A DNA stretch of 12,324 nucleotides, from positions 1 through 12,324 of the forward strand of contig CAOKJI010000014.1 of assembly GCA_948468495.1 (NCBI GenBank). The letters run 5' to 3'. A program made the translations under genes and the position numbers. Each line of letters starts with the position of its first letter. The first letter of the stretch is position 1. Below are positions 1-6,771 of the stretch, piece by piece. Below the pieces are notes generated by a model. It did not search any database, had not been told where the DNA came from, and saw only the letters and a list, made by a program, of their open reading frames with translations. The stretch comes from an uncultured Dorea sp. (GTDB lineage Bacteria > Bacillota_A > Clostridia > Lachnospirales > Lachnospiraceae).

Positions 1-534
1 GGCGGCTTTAAAATGACGAATTATCTGTTTGAGATGGGACACAAAAGGATTGGATTAGTAGGGACCAGGCTGGCGACCAGCAGCATTGACGACCGGTATC
101 TGGGTTATCTGCGGTCTCTGATGGTGCATGGCATAGAATGCCGGGGGGACTGGCTGATTGACGACAGACACAGAGATTCCGGGCAGATTGATCCGGAAGA
201 AAAGTTCTGCCTCCCGGAAGAAATGCCGACGGCATTTTTCTGCAACAGCGATATTACGGCGCTGGCGTTGATTCGTAAGCTTGAAGCGGGAGGGTATCGT
301 GTGCCGGAGGATATCTCGGTGGTGGGATTTGACAATTATGTCCCGGAACAGTTTAATGGGATTGGAATCACCACCTATGAAATACAGGCGAAAGAAATGG
401 CGAAACGGGCGGTTCATATCCTGACCCATAAATTGAGGAATGAGAATTATTCCACCGGCGTGTTTATGCTGCCGGGCAGATTTATTGAGCGGGACAGTGT
501 GAAAAGAATCGGGGAGCCGGTTCCATTTCTTTAG
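1..534 (+). CDS. LacI-family transcriptional regulator, C-terminal part (5' truncated by window edge)
   Basis: The reading frame is open from base 1 to the TAG at 532-534, giving 177 residues with no N-terminus; the ATG at 13 is internal. What remains is the C-terminal half of a LacI/GalR effector-binding domain (periplasmic-binding-protein fold). The family signature is seen in the RIGLVG strand, the SSIDDRYLGY segment, the FFCNSDITALALIRKLE helix and the RVPEDISVVGFDNY motif near residues 99-114. The DNA-binding domain lies outside the window. The protein is clearly paralogous to the regulator at 2869-3888: both share ATSS-D-R--GY, W-I-DR-----GQ, VPED-SV-GFDNY and ITTYE. It sits 128 nt upstream of the GH36 gene with no terminator between, so read-through is possible. 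It probably senses a sugar from the same pathway, but the ligand cannot be read from the sequence. Confidence 0.9.
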   Translation, partial: GGFKMTNYLFEMGHKRIGLVGTRLATSSIDDRYLGYLRSLMVHGIECRGDWLIDDRHRDSGQIDPEEKFCLPEEMPTAFFCNSDITALALIRKLEAGGYRVPEDISVVGFDNYVPEQFNGIGITTYEIQAKEMAKRAVHILTHKLRNENYSTGVFMLPGRFIERDSVKRIGEPVPFL

Positions 535-553
535 AAAATATACGGAAAATAGA

Positions 554-595
554 TTGACTTTCAGCAGAAAATGTGGTTAAAATAATTGATATAAT
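554..595 (+). promoter_or_regulatory. Candidate sigma-A promoter(s) of the GH36-lacI unit
   Basis: TTGACT at 554-559 is followed after 18 bp by TAAAAT at 578-583, a good match to a -35/-10 pair. A perfect TATAAT also occurs at 590-595, but without a recognisable -35 at the usual distance. Either would start transcription just before or inside the inverted repeat at 603-624, a typical position for repression. Consensus match only. Confidence 0.55.
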
Positions 596-602
596 AACTA
601 AA

Positions 603-624
603 TTTAACTTAATTTTAAGTTAAA
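603..624 (+). promoter_or_regulatory. Perfect 10-bp inverted repeat, candidate operator for a LacI-family regulator
   Basis: The left arm TTTAACTTAA (603-612) and right arm TTAAGTTAAA (615-624) are perfectly complementary around a central TT. The element lies between the -10 candidates and the GH36 ribosome binding site. Its position and dyad symmetry suit an operator for one of the two flanking LacI-family proteins. It lacks the central CG of classical LacI/GalR/CcpA operators, so the assignment is an inference. Related ACTTAA/TTAAG half-sites occur upstream of the binding-protein gene. The right arm abuts the AAAGGAG at 622-628, so the transcript could also form a hairpin here. Confidence 0.5.
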
Positions 625-662
625 GGAGTGGATGAAGCGATTCTGCGGGAGGAAAATGAATC

Positions 663-2849
663 ATGGGAATTGAGTGGAGCAAAGAGCGCGGGTTATTTAA
701 GCTGGATACAGAGCGTACAAGTTATGTGATTGGCCTGTCGCCGGAAGGGTATGTGGGGCACGTGTATTACGGCAGGAGGCTTAAGGGTATGGGAGGCAAA
801 TATCTTCTGCGGATGGAGGAGCCGCCCTTTACGCCGTCGCGCAATGAACGGGACAAATCGTCGTTTTTAGATTATTTTGCTACGGAGTATCCGGTGGGAG
901 GAATCGGGGATTACCGGGAGAGCTGTCTGGATGTGGAGAACGAGCAGGGATGTATTGGTTGCGAACTCCTTTTTAAGAATTATGAGATTCGGAAGGGAAA
1001 ACCGGCCCTTAAGGGTCTTCCGGCCTCTTTTGGGACGGAGGATGAAGTGGAGACGCTGCTGATTTACTGCGAGGATTCGGTGCTTCATCTGGAAGTCTGC
1101 CTGCAGTATTCCGTATTTGCAAGAACGGATGTCGTTACAAGGAGCGCTGAGATTCGCAATTCAGGCGGACAGAAGTTGAGGTTGCAGAAAGCGTACAGCG
1201 CTTGTCTGGATATGGAAAACAGGGATTTTGAGATGATTACGCTCTGCGGCTCCTGGGCCAGAGAGCGGCATATTGAGCGGGGACCGGTTCGCTTTGGCAG
1301 GCAGTCGGTATCTTCGGGGAAGGGAGAAAGCAGTCATCAGGAGCATCCCTTTCTGGCTCTGGTAACGCCGGAGACCACCCAGGATACAGGGGAGGTATAC
1401 GCGATGAATTTCGTGTATTCCGGTAATTTTCTGGCGCAGGCGGAGCGGAACCAGTTTGACTGCGTGCGGATGACTATGGGAATCCGGGGAGATGAATTTT
1501 GCTGGAATTTGAATCCGGGGGAGAGTTTCCAGACGCCGGAGACGGTGCTGGTGTACTCGAATGAAGGGCTTGGCCGTATGACCAGAAGTTTCCACGATTT
1601 TTACCGGGAGCATCTGATTCGGAGCCCATACAAATACCGGAGAAGGCCGGCGCTGATTAATAACTGGGAAGCGACTTATTTTGACTTCAATACGGAGAAA
1701 CTTCTTGAGATTGCCAGAGAGGCGAAGGAGAACGGCATTGAGATGCTGGTCATGGACGACGGATGGTTCGGGAAGCGCAATTTTGACGACTGTTCTCTGG
1801 GGGACTGGGTGGTGAACGAGGAGAAAATCCATACGGGCCTGCCGGATTTGGTCAGGCAGGTAAGGGAACTTGGCATGGAATTCGGCATCTGGTTCGAGCC
1901 GGAGATGGTATCGCCGGATTCGGACCTTTACCGGGCGCACCCGGACTGGGCGATTCAGATACAGGGCCGGGAGACGACGCTTAGCAGGCAGCAGTACGTG
2001 CTGGATTTATCCCGGAAAGAGGTGAGAGATTATGTCTATCAGTGCGTGGCGGATATTCTGCACAGCGCGCCCATTTCCTATGTAAAATGGGATATGAACC
2101 GGCAGCTTAGCAATCTGGGAAGCGCCTGCCTTGACAGGGAAGCGCAGCAGGAGCTGTCCCACCGCTATGTGCTGGGGCTGTATGAGCTGCAGGAACGTCT
2201 GGTGACAGAATTTCCGGACTTGCTTCTGGAAAATTGCTCCGGGGGCGGCGCCAGATTCGACGCGGGTATGCTCTACTACAGTCCGCAAATCTGGTGTTCG
2301 GATGATACGGACGCCATAGAACGCCTGCGGATTCAGGAGGGAACGGCCATGATTTACCCGCTTTCCACCATGGGAGCCCATGTCAGCGACTGTCCGAACC
2401 ACGTGCTGGGAAGGACGACGCCCTTTGAGACCAGAGGCCATGTGGCGCTGGCCGGGGCCTTTGGATATGAGCTGGATATCACGAAGATATCCGATGAGGA
2501 GAAGAAGGTGATTCCGGAGCAGGTGGCGCTGTACCATAAATACCAGTATCTGACCCAGACCGGAGATTATTACCGTCTGGCGTCATGGACGGATAAGAAG
2601 CCTCTTGACTGCTGGGAAATCGCGGCGAAGGACGGCTCAGAAGCGCTTGTTACCTGCGTGCAGGTGCTTTCGGAGGTAGAGAAGCACAGCCGGAGGATTT
2701 GCTTAAAGGGACTTTTGCCGGAAGCGCGCTACCGGCTGGAGGATACGGGAGACTGTTATACCGGAGAGGAATTGATGTACTGCGGGTTTCTGGTAAAGAA
2801 AGACATGGGGGACTTTATGAGTAAGCTGTATCACTTTATTCGTATATAA
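663..2849 (+). CDS. GH36 alpha-galactosidase
   Basis: This 728-residue enzyme hydrolyses terminal alpha-1,6-galactose from galactosylated oligosaccharides, here presumably imported galactomannan fragments. Its length matches group I bacterial GH36 enzymes such as Geobacillus AgaA (about 729). The N-terminal beta-sandwich is followed by the TIM barrel from about residue 325. Visible motifs are VMDDGWFG (363-370, substrate-binding D365/D366), KWDMNR with the predicted nucleophile D477, ENCSGGGARFD (C525 to D533), and WCSDDTD with the predicted acid/base D547. The 70-residue spacing of nucleophile and acid/base is that of AgaA. There is no signal peptide, so it is cytoplasmic. The ATG at 663 has GGGAGGA (647-653) nine bases upstream; the nearby ATG at 656 is out of frame and soon stops. 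A lacI-type gene follows after 19 nt, so the two are probably co-transcribed. Melibiose or raffinose could also be substrates. Confidence 0.96.
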   Translation: MGIEWSKERGLFKLDTERTSYVIGLSPEGYVGHVYYGRRLKGMGGKYLLRMEEPPFTPSRNERDKSSFLDYFATEYPVGGIGDYRESCLDVENEQGCIGCELLFKNYEIRKGKPALKGLPASFGTEDEVETLLIYCEDSVLHLEVCLQYSVFARTDVVTRSAEIRNSGGQKLRLQKAYSACLDMENRDFEMITLCGSWARERHIERGPVRFGRQSVSSGKGESSHQEHPFLALVTPETTQDTGEVYAMNFVYSGNFLAQAERNQFDCVRMTMGIRGDEFCWNLNPGESFQTPETVLVYSNEGLGRMTRSFHDFYREHLIRSPYKYRRRPALINNWEATYFDFNTEKLLEIAREAKENGIEMLVMDDGWFGKRNFDDCSLGDWVVNEEKIHTGLPDLVRQVRELGMEFGIWFEPEMVSPDSDLYRAHPDWAIQIQGRETTLSRQQYVLDLSRKEVRDYVYQCVADILHSAPISYVKWDMNRQLSNLGSACLDREAQQELSHRYVLGLYELQERLVTEFPDLLLENCSGGGARFDAGMLYYSPQIWCSDDTDAIERLRIQEGTAMIYPLSTMGAHVSDCPNHVLGRTTPFETRGHVALAGAFGYELDITKISDEEKKVIPEQVALYHKYQYLTQTGDYYRLASWTDKKPLDCWEIAAKDGSEALVTCVQVLSEVEKHSRRICLKGLLPEARYRLEDTGDCYTGEELMYCGFLVKKDMGDFMSKLYHFIRI

Positions 2850-2868
2850 AGGAAAGGCGGATTGGGAT

Positions 2869-3888
2869 ATGGCGAAAATAAGGCTGATTGACATTGCAAA
2901 TGAGCTGGGAGTCAGTTCGGTTACCGTTCACAATGCCCTTGCGGGCAACAAAGGGGTCAGTGAGAAGACGCGCAGGAAGATTCTGGAAACGGCTGAAAAA
3001 ATGGGGTATCGTTCGGACGGGGAGAATAGGAAAACACTCCGGGAAGAGGGGGGATTCCATAAGATTGGCGTTATCATTGCGGAAAATTATCTGGCCCAGT
3101 ATTCCACATTTTACTGGAAAATGTATCAGGAACTGTCTTTGGCTGCTACGGAAAAACGGTGTTATACGATCATTGAGGTGCTGAAAAAGGAAGCGGAAAA
3201 GAGAACAAGAAAGCTTCCGCAGATTGTTCGGGAGCGCAGTGTGGAAGGGCTGATTATTATCGGTGAGATAGACAGAGAATATATACGAACCGTAAAGCGG
3301 GCATTTCAGGGGCCGGTAATATTTTTAGACTTTTATGATAACGAGATTGCTCCAGACGCGGTAATATCGGATAATTTTTACGGAATGTACCAGATGACGG
3401 AGCTTCTCTTTGAACAGGGAATAGAAGAGATTGGTTTTATTGGTTCCGCCTATGCTACCAGCAGTATTATGGACAGGTTCTGCGGGTATCATAAGGCGAT
3501 GATGGAACATCGGAAGAAGGTGCCGGAGGAGTGGATTATAGAGGACAGGGACGAATTGGGGCAGGTGGCGTTCGAGCTGCCCAGACGGCTGCCGGAGGCA
3601 TTTGTATGCAACTGTGATCTGGTTGCCGGCATGGCGATTGAAAAACTTGAGGAGCGGGGCGTGCGCGTGCCGGAAGATGTTTCTGTGGCTGGATTTGATA
3701 ATTATCTGCATCCGGGATTTGCCGATATGAAAATAACCACTTATGAGGTAAATTCCCGGGCTATGGCAAAGGTCGCGGTAGATAAGCTTCTTAAAAATCT
3801 GAAGAATCCGGAAAAAGGGCGTACTCTGGAAATCGTATCAGGGCATGTGGTCTGGAAAAAAAGCGTGAAAATGAAGCAGAATGGCTGA
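2869..3888 (+). CDS. LacI-family transcriptional regulator, full length
   Basis: This 339-residue protein has the normal LacI/GalR layout. A helix-turn-helix at residues 1-47 begins with RLIDIANELGVSSVTVHNAL, and an effector-binding domain follows from about residue 63 (HKIGVIIAEN), with CNCDLVAG and VPEDVSVAGFDNY near the end. It probably represses the GH36 unit and/or the transport-phosphorylase operon until a mannan-derived sugar binds (inference). Two features are atypical. The recognition helix reads TVHNAL instead of the common TVSRVL/TVSRAL. The hinge after the HTH (YRSDGENRKTLREEGG) lacks the usual proline and alanine and shifts the leucine by one position. It starts 19 nt after the GH36 stop, with AAGGAAAGGCGG-like purine sequence upstream, and a strong terminator follows. 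It is a paralogue of the truncated regulator at 1-534. Confidence 0.95.
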   Translation: MAKIRLIDIANELGVSSVTVHNALAGNKGVSEKTRRKILETAEKMGYRSDGENRKTLREEGGFHKIGVIIAENYLAQYSTFYWKMYQELSLAATEKRCYTIIEVLKKEAEKRTRKLPQIVRERSVEGLIIIGEIDREYIRTVKRAFQGPVIFLDFYDNEIAPDAVISDNFYGMYQMTELLFEQGIEEIGFIGSAYATSSIMDRFCGYHKAMMEHRKKVPEEWIIEDRDELGQVAFELPRRLPEAFVCNCDLVAGMAIEKLEERGVRVPEDVSVAGFDNYLHPGFADMKITTYEVNSRAMAKVAVDKLLKNLKNPEKGRTLEIVSGHVVWKKSVKMKQNG

Positions 3889-3937
3889 CCGTCTTATTGA
3901 AAAAAGAAAAAGATAAAATGATACAGACGTCTTTTCG

Positions 3938-3971
3938 GGCTTCAGGAGGTACAAACTCCTGAAGCCTTTTT
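3938..3971 (+). terminator. Intrinsic terminator after the GH36-lacI unit
   Basis: A perfect 11-bp stem, GGCTTCAGGAG (3938-3948) with CTCCTGAAGCC (3956-3966), closes a 7-nt loop and is followed by five T residues (3967-3971). It lies 50 bp after the regulator stop codon and separates the first unit from the promoter of the transport operon. Confidence 0.92.
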
Positions 3972-4101
3972 GATTATGGCAGTACCGGGCCGAACAGGCA
4001 GAAACTTTTCAGGTTTCATTTAATGATATTGATATTTGAACAGAAAAGGCCTGATATTTCATCTTTAATTGAAATACTAAGAGTTTAATTAATTTATCAT
4101 A

Positions 4102-4123
4102 TACTTAAAAATAAAATTAAGTA
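4102..4123 (+). promoter_or_regulatory. Inverted repeat with ACTTAA/TTAAGT half-sites, candidate distal operator
   Basis: TACTTAA (4102-4108) and TTAAGTA (4117-4123) are perfectly complementary with an 8-bp AT-only spacer. The half-site core ACTTAA/TTAAGT also forms the centre of the dyad before the GH36 gene (607-620), though with different spacing. The segment ACTTAAAAATA (4103-4113) recurs exactly at 4250-4260, next to the promoter. It lies about 110 bp upstream of the best -35 box, so if it is an operator it would be an auxiliary site. In such AT-rich DNA, chance occurrence cannot be excluded. Confidence 0.35.
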
Positions 4124-4213
4124 AAATATTATGCTAAAACATACAAAATAGATAAGATTAAAGGGATTTAAATAAGATAAAGTGATGAAAATGCACATAT
4201 AAAAAAGAATGTA

Positions 4214-4242
4214 TTGAAAAATAAACAATTTTAGAATAAAAT
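4214..4242 (+). promoter_or_regulatory. Candidate sigma-A promoter of the transport/phosphorylase operon
   Basis: TTGAAA (4214-4219), a 17-bp spacer and TAAAAT (4237-4242) form a near-consensus promoter. The predicted start lies around 4249, about 45 nt before the binding-protein ATG. The operator-like repeat at 4249-4277 would cover the start site. Confidence 0.6.
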
Positions 4243-4248
4243 AAAATC

Positions 4249-4277
4249 AACTTAAAAATAGTTAAAAAATAGTTAAG
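4249..4277 (+). promoter_or_regulatory. Operator-like element with tandem TTAAAAATAG units at the predicted transcription start
   Basis: AACTTAA at 4249-4255 is identical to the core of the left arm of the dyad before GH36 (606-612). It runs into two near-identical units, TTAAAAATAG (4252-4261) and TTAAAAAATAG (4262-4272), ending in TTAAG (4273-4277). CTTAA and TTAAG at the two ends make a dyad across the element. Units of 10-11 bp place repeated A-tracts on one face of the helix, which suggests a bent or multiply bound operator. This is an inference from sequence alone. Confidence 0.4.
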
Positions 4278-4293
4278 AAACGGAGGAAGAAAG

Positions 4294-5652
4294 ATGAAAA
4301 AGAAATTAGTCAGCATGCTTCTTGCAGGGACGATGGTTCTGTCTCTTGCCGCGTGCGGCGGCAACGGGGGAGGAGGCGGCGAAGCTGTAGACGCGGAAGT
4401 GCCGTCCATTGATGAAATTAATGGTGATGATTATAAGGATCTGGAAGCGGATATCAAAATCCTTACCAACCGTACCGATGTGGTGGATACCGTATACAAG
4501 GGATATGCGGATCAGTTTATGGAGAAATATCCGAATATCAAGGTTACATACGAGGGGATTACGGATTATGAAGAGTCGCTGACCCTTCGTCTGACCACCG
4601 GGGACTGGGGAGATATCTGCTTTATCCCGTCTACTACTGATAAGAGCGAGCTTGGCGAGTATTTTACACCGATGGGAAGCTACGACGCGCTGAATGAAAA
4701 GTACAGGTTCGTAACAGAGAAGAACTTTGAAGGAACTGTGTATGGGATTCCCAACGGCGGCGTAGCAAACGGCGTGGTTTACAATAAAAAAATATGGGAG
4801 AAAGCAGGAATTAAGGAGCTTCCTGCTACGCCGGATGAATTTCTGGCCGACCTGAAGCTGATTGCAGATAAGACGGACGCGGTTCCGCTGTATACGAATT
4901 TCTCGGCGGGCTGGACCATGGGCGCATGGAACGATTATGTAGGAAATGCATCCAATGCGGATCCTGATTTTAAGAACAATAAGCTGCTTCATTCTAAGGA
5001 TCCATTTACAAAGAATGATAATAAGACAGGTCCTTATGCAGTCTACTATATTTTATACGAAGCAGTTGCAAATAAACTGGTAGAAGAAGATCCGGCGTCC
5101 AGCGACTGGGAGTCTTCCAAGAGGATGCTTAATGACGGCGAGATTGCATCCATGGTACTTGGTTCCTGGAGCGCGCAGCAGTGCATGGACGTAGGCGACC
5201 ACCCGGAAGATGTTGGATATATGCCGTTTCCGATTACTGTAGGCGATAAGCGTACCGTTGGTTCCGGTGGAAATTACTCCTATGGTATTAATAACAAGTC
5301 CAGTGAGGACAACCAGATTGCATCTATGCTTTATATCAAATGGCTGGTAGAGGAATCTACGATATTTGAGGATGAGGGAAGCATTCCGGCGCTTAAGAGC
5401 GCTGATCTCCCGGAAGTGCTTAAGGGTCTGGACGGCGTTGAATTCCTTTCAGACAACGCACCGCAGGAAGGCGAGGAAGACTTGTATGACAGCCTGAGAA
5501 GCACCGCGGATGTATTGAGCGGCGACTACCCGCCGAGCAATGTGCTTGAGGCGGCTCTCTATGGAACTAAGACCCTGGATGAGCTGATGGGCGAGTGGGA
5601 TGAACAGTGGACAAACGCTCAGGAAAGTCTTGGAGTAGAAGTTACGGAGTAA
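4294..5652 (+). CDS. ABC transporter sugar-binding lipoprotein (family 1 extracellular solute-binding protein)
   Basis: This 452-residue protein is the extracellular sugar receptor of the ABC importer formed with the two downstream permeases. The N-terminus is a lipoprotein signal peptide: KKK, a hydrophobic stretch, and the lipobox LAAC with Cys21 as the lipidation site, followed by a glycine-rich linker. The mature part has family hallmarks such as the IKVTYEG strand, GIPNGGVANGVVYNKKIWEKAG around residues 152-172, and the LGSWSAQQ segment around 289-296; the exposed tryptophans could stack on sugar rings. Context suggests beta-mannooligosaccharides as ligand, comparable to the mannan-binding protein of the Roseburia intestinalis locus, but ligand specificity cannot be read directly. 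The start is supported by the GGAGGA at 4282-4287 and by the signal peptide. A strong hairpin after the gene probably keeps its mRNA more abundant than that of the permeases. Confidence 0.95.
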   Translation: MKKKLVSMLLAGTMVLSLAACGGNGGGGGEAVDAEVPSIDEINGDDYKDLEADIKILTNRTDVVDTVYKGYADQFMEKYPNIKVTYEGITDYEESLTLRLTTGDWGDICFIPSTTDKSELGEYFTPMGSYDALNEKYRFVTEKNFEGTVYGIPNGGVANGVVYNKKIWEKAGIKELPATPDEFLADLKLIADKTDAVPLYTNFSAGWTMGAWNDYVGNASNADPDFKNNKLLHSKDPFTKNDNKTGPYAVYYILYEAVANKLVEEDPASSDWESSKRMLNDGEIASMVLGSWSAQQCMDVGDHPEDVGYMPFPITVGDKRTVGSGGNYSYGINNKSSEDNQIASMLYIKWLVEESTIFEDEGSIPALKSADLPEVLKGLDGVEFLSDNAPQEGEEDLYDSLRSTADVLSGDYPPSNVLEAALYGTKTLDELMGEWDEQWTNAQESLGVEVTE

Positions 5653-5664
5653 GAGAAAGAATCC

Positions 5665-5689
5665 TTACTGTGAACGGAGTGAACAGTAA
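5665..5689 (+). repeat. Short inverted repeat (7-bp stem) after the binding-protein gene
   Basis: TTACTGT (5665-5671) pairs with ACAGTAA (5683-5689) around an 11-nt loop. The loop region contains the direct repeat GTGAAC-GGA-GTGAAC (5670-5684). It sits just upstream of the larger hairpin at 5700-5736. It could be part of an mRNA-stabilising structure or a dispersed intergenic repeat; copy number cannot be judged here. Confidence 0.45.
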
Positions 5690-5699
5690 CGAAGAATCC

Positions 5700-5736
5700 C
5701 GCCCTGTCCTGCGGGGCTTTCCGGCAGGACAGGGCG
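5700..5736 (+). promoter_or_regulatory. Strong intercistronic hairpin between binding-protein and permease genes
   Basis: CGCCCTGTCCTGC (5700-5712) and GCAGGACAGGGCG (5724-5736) form a perfect 13-bp GC-rich stem with an 11-nt loop. Only TTT follows, so full termination is unlikely. In sugar ABC operons, structures at this place commonly stabilise the upstream binding-protein mRNA or partly terminate, so that receptor exceeds permease. That role is inferred from position. Confidence 0.7.
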
Positions 5737-5754
5737 TTTGAAAGGAGAAAGGAT

Positions 5755-6771
5755 ATGAGTAATCAGGCATCGCACGCTCAGGTTGAGAAGCAGTCCTTTA
5801 AGCAGTGGTTTACCAGCAGGAAAATACAGAGAAGGCTTGTTATTTTCTCATTTCTGCTTGTACCGTTTTTACTTCTTCTGATTTTTACCTATGTCCCGTT
5901 TTTAAAGATGGTGCAGTTCAGCTTCTATAATATGAAGTATCTGGGGGCAAGGACATTTGTAGGATTAAAGAATTATAAGGAAGTATTTGCACAGAAAGAG
6001 ATCTTCGGTTCTCTATTTAACAGTTTGTACTATATGGCCGGGGGCGCGGTTCAGCTCGCGCTGGCATTGTTCTTTGCGACCATGATGGTATTTAAAGTAA
6101 AGGGCGAATCCGTATTTAAGGCGTCGCTGTTTTTCCCATACCTGATTTGCGGTATTGCGATTGGTTTTATTTTCAAGTTCTTCTACGCAAGGGGAGCGGT
6201 ACTGGATACCATCCTTCAGGCATTTGGAATGAATATCGATAATATTCCTATGTGGCTGCAGGATAAAAGTATTAACAATATATCTCTGGCGGCAACCTCA
6301 GTGTGGAGGTATACCGGACAGAATGTGGTCCTGTTCCTTGGCGCTATGATGTCCGTGGATACGGATTTATACGAAGCGGCTTCGCTGGACGGGGCAAATA
6401 AATGGCAGCAGTTCCGCTATATTATCCTGCCGAGTATCAAATCGATTATCGTGCTGAACCTCATCCTCTGTATCAGCGGATGCTTAAGCGCATTCGAACC
6501 GCCTTACGTTATTACGAACGGTACCATGGGAACCGGTACATATTTCGTTATTATGAACCGGATTGCCCATGAGAACCAGAGAGTCGGTCTTGCAAGCGCG
6601 ATGGCGATCGTCCTGCTGGCGCTGATCATTATCTGTACAGTGGCCCAGAAGCTGTTCTTTAAGTATGCGTTTAACGATGGAGACGGCGACGAGTCCAAAG
6701 CGGCGGTAAAGAGGAGAAAGCAGGCGGAGAAGCAAAAGAAACTTGAGACAAAGGGAGGTGCGGCGAGATGA
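5755..6771 (+). CDS. ABC sugar transporter permease (MalF/UgpA-type)
   Basis: This 338-residue integral membrane protein is one of the two transmembrane subunits of the importer. A basic cytoplasmic N-terminus precedes the first membrane segment, around residues 28-50 (LVIFSFLLVPFLLLLIFTYV). Further segments are visible around AGGAVQLALALFFATMMVF, SLFFPYLICGIAIGFIFKFF, IIVLNLILCISGCLSAF and AMAIVLLALIIICTVAQKLF. The cytoplasmic EAA loop, which docks to the ATPase, reads YEAASLDGANKWQQFRYIILP from residue 206. The C-terminus is an unusually long charged tail (DGDGDESKAAVKRRKQAEKQKK...). AAAGGAG lies just upstream of the ATG. The stop overlaps the next gene's start by 4 nt, so translation is coupled. 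No ATPase gene is nearby, so a shared MsmK-type ATPase is likely. Confidence 0.95.
   Translation: MSNQASHAQVEKQSFKQWFTSRKIQRRLVIFSFLLVPFLLLLIFTYVPFLKMVQFSFYNMKYLGARTFVGLKNYKEVFAQKEIFGSLFNSLYYMAGGAVQLALALFFATMMVFKVKGESVFKASLFFPYLICGIAIGFIFKFFYARGAVLDTILQAFGMNIDNIPMWLQDKSINNISLAATSVWRYTGQNVVLFLGAMMSVDTDLYEAASLDGANKWQQFRYIILPSIKSIIVLNLILCISGCLSAFEPPYVITNGTMGTGTYFVIMNRIAHENQRVGLASAMAIVLLALIIICTVAQKLFFKYAFNDGDGDESKAAVKRRKQAEKQKKLETKGGAAR

Larger units (their letters stand above)
3972..4293 (+). promoter_or_regulatory. AT-rich intergenic regulatory region upstream of the binding-protein gene
   Basis: No gene is visible in these 322 bases. From about 4020 onward the sequence is strikingly AT-rich compared with the neighbouring genes. 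It contains the promoter at 4214-4242 and the operator-like elements at 4102-4123 and 4249-4277, listed separately. It also has a near-direct repeat, ATAAGATTAAAG (4152-4163) and ATAAGATAAAG (4172-4182), starting 20 bp apart, and a short dyad GAAAC/GTTTC at 4001-4017. No riboswitch fold and no CcpA cre box were recognised. The ribosome binding site GGAGGA (4282-4287) precedes the ATG at 4294 by 6 nt. Confidence 0.6.

Noticed and set aside
535..662. CcpA cre box in the GH36 promoter region
   Set aside because: No sequence with the cre-type central CG and flanking TG/CA was found; the dyad present is entirely AT-centred.
1161..1940. Open frame of 259 codons on the minus strand inside the GH36 gene
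   Set aside because: It is antisense to a gene with intact catalytic motifs, and its product is low-complexity, rich in Arg, His and Pro, with no family resemblance. It is a by-product of codon bias on the coding strand.
3938..4293. Riboswitch or attenuator before the binding-protein gene
   Set aside because: The only strong hairpin is the terminator closing the upstream unit; the rest is AT-rich DNA without conserved aptamer-like structure, and the predicted leader is only about 45 nt.
4306..4992. Open frame of 228 codons on the minus strand opposite the binding-protein gene
   Set aside because: It lies antisense to a lipoprotein gene with a perfect signal peptide and lipobox, and shows no domain.
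5700..5740. Full intrinsic terminator ending the operon after the binding protein
   Set aside because: The stem is strong but is followed by only TTT and then a ribosome binding site for the permease, and the permeases have no promoter of their own that I can see.
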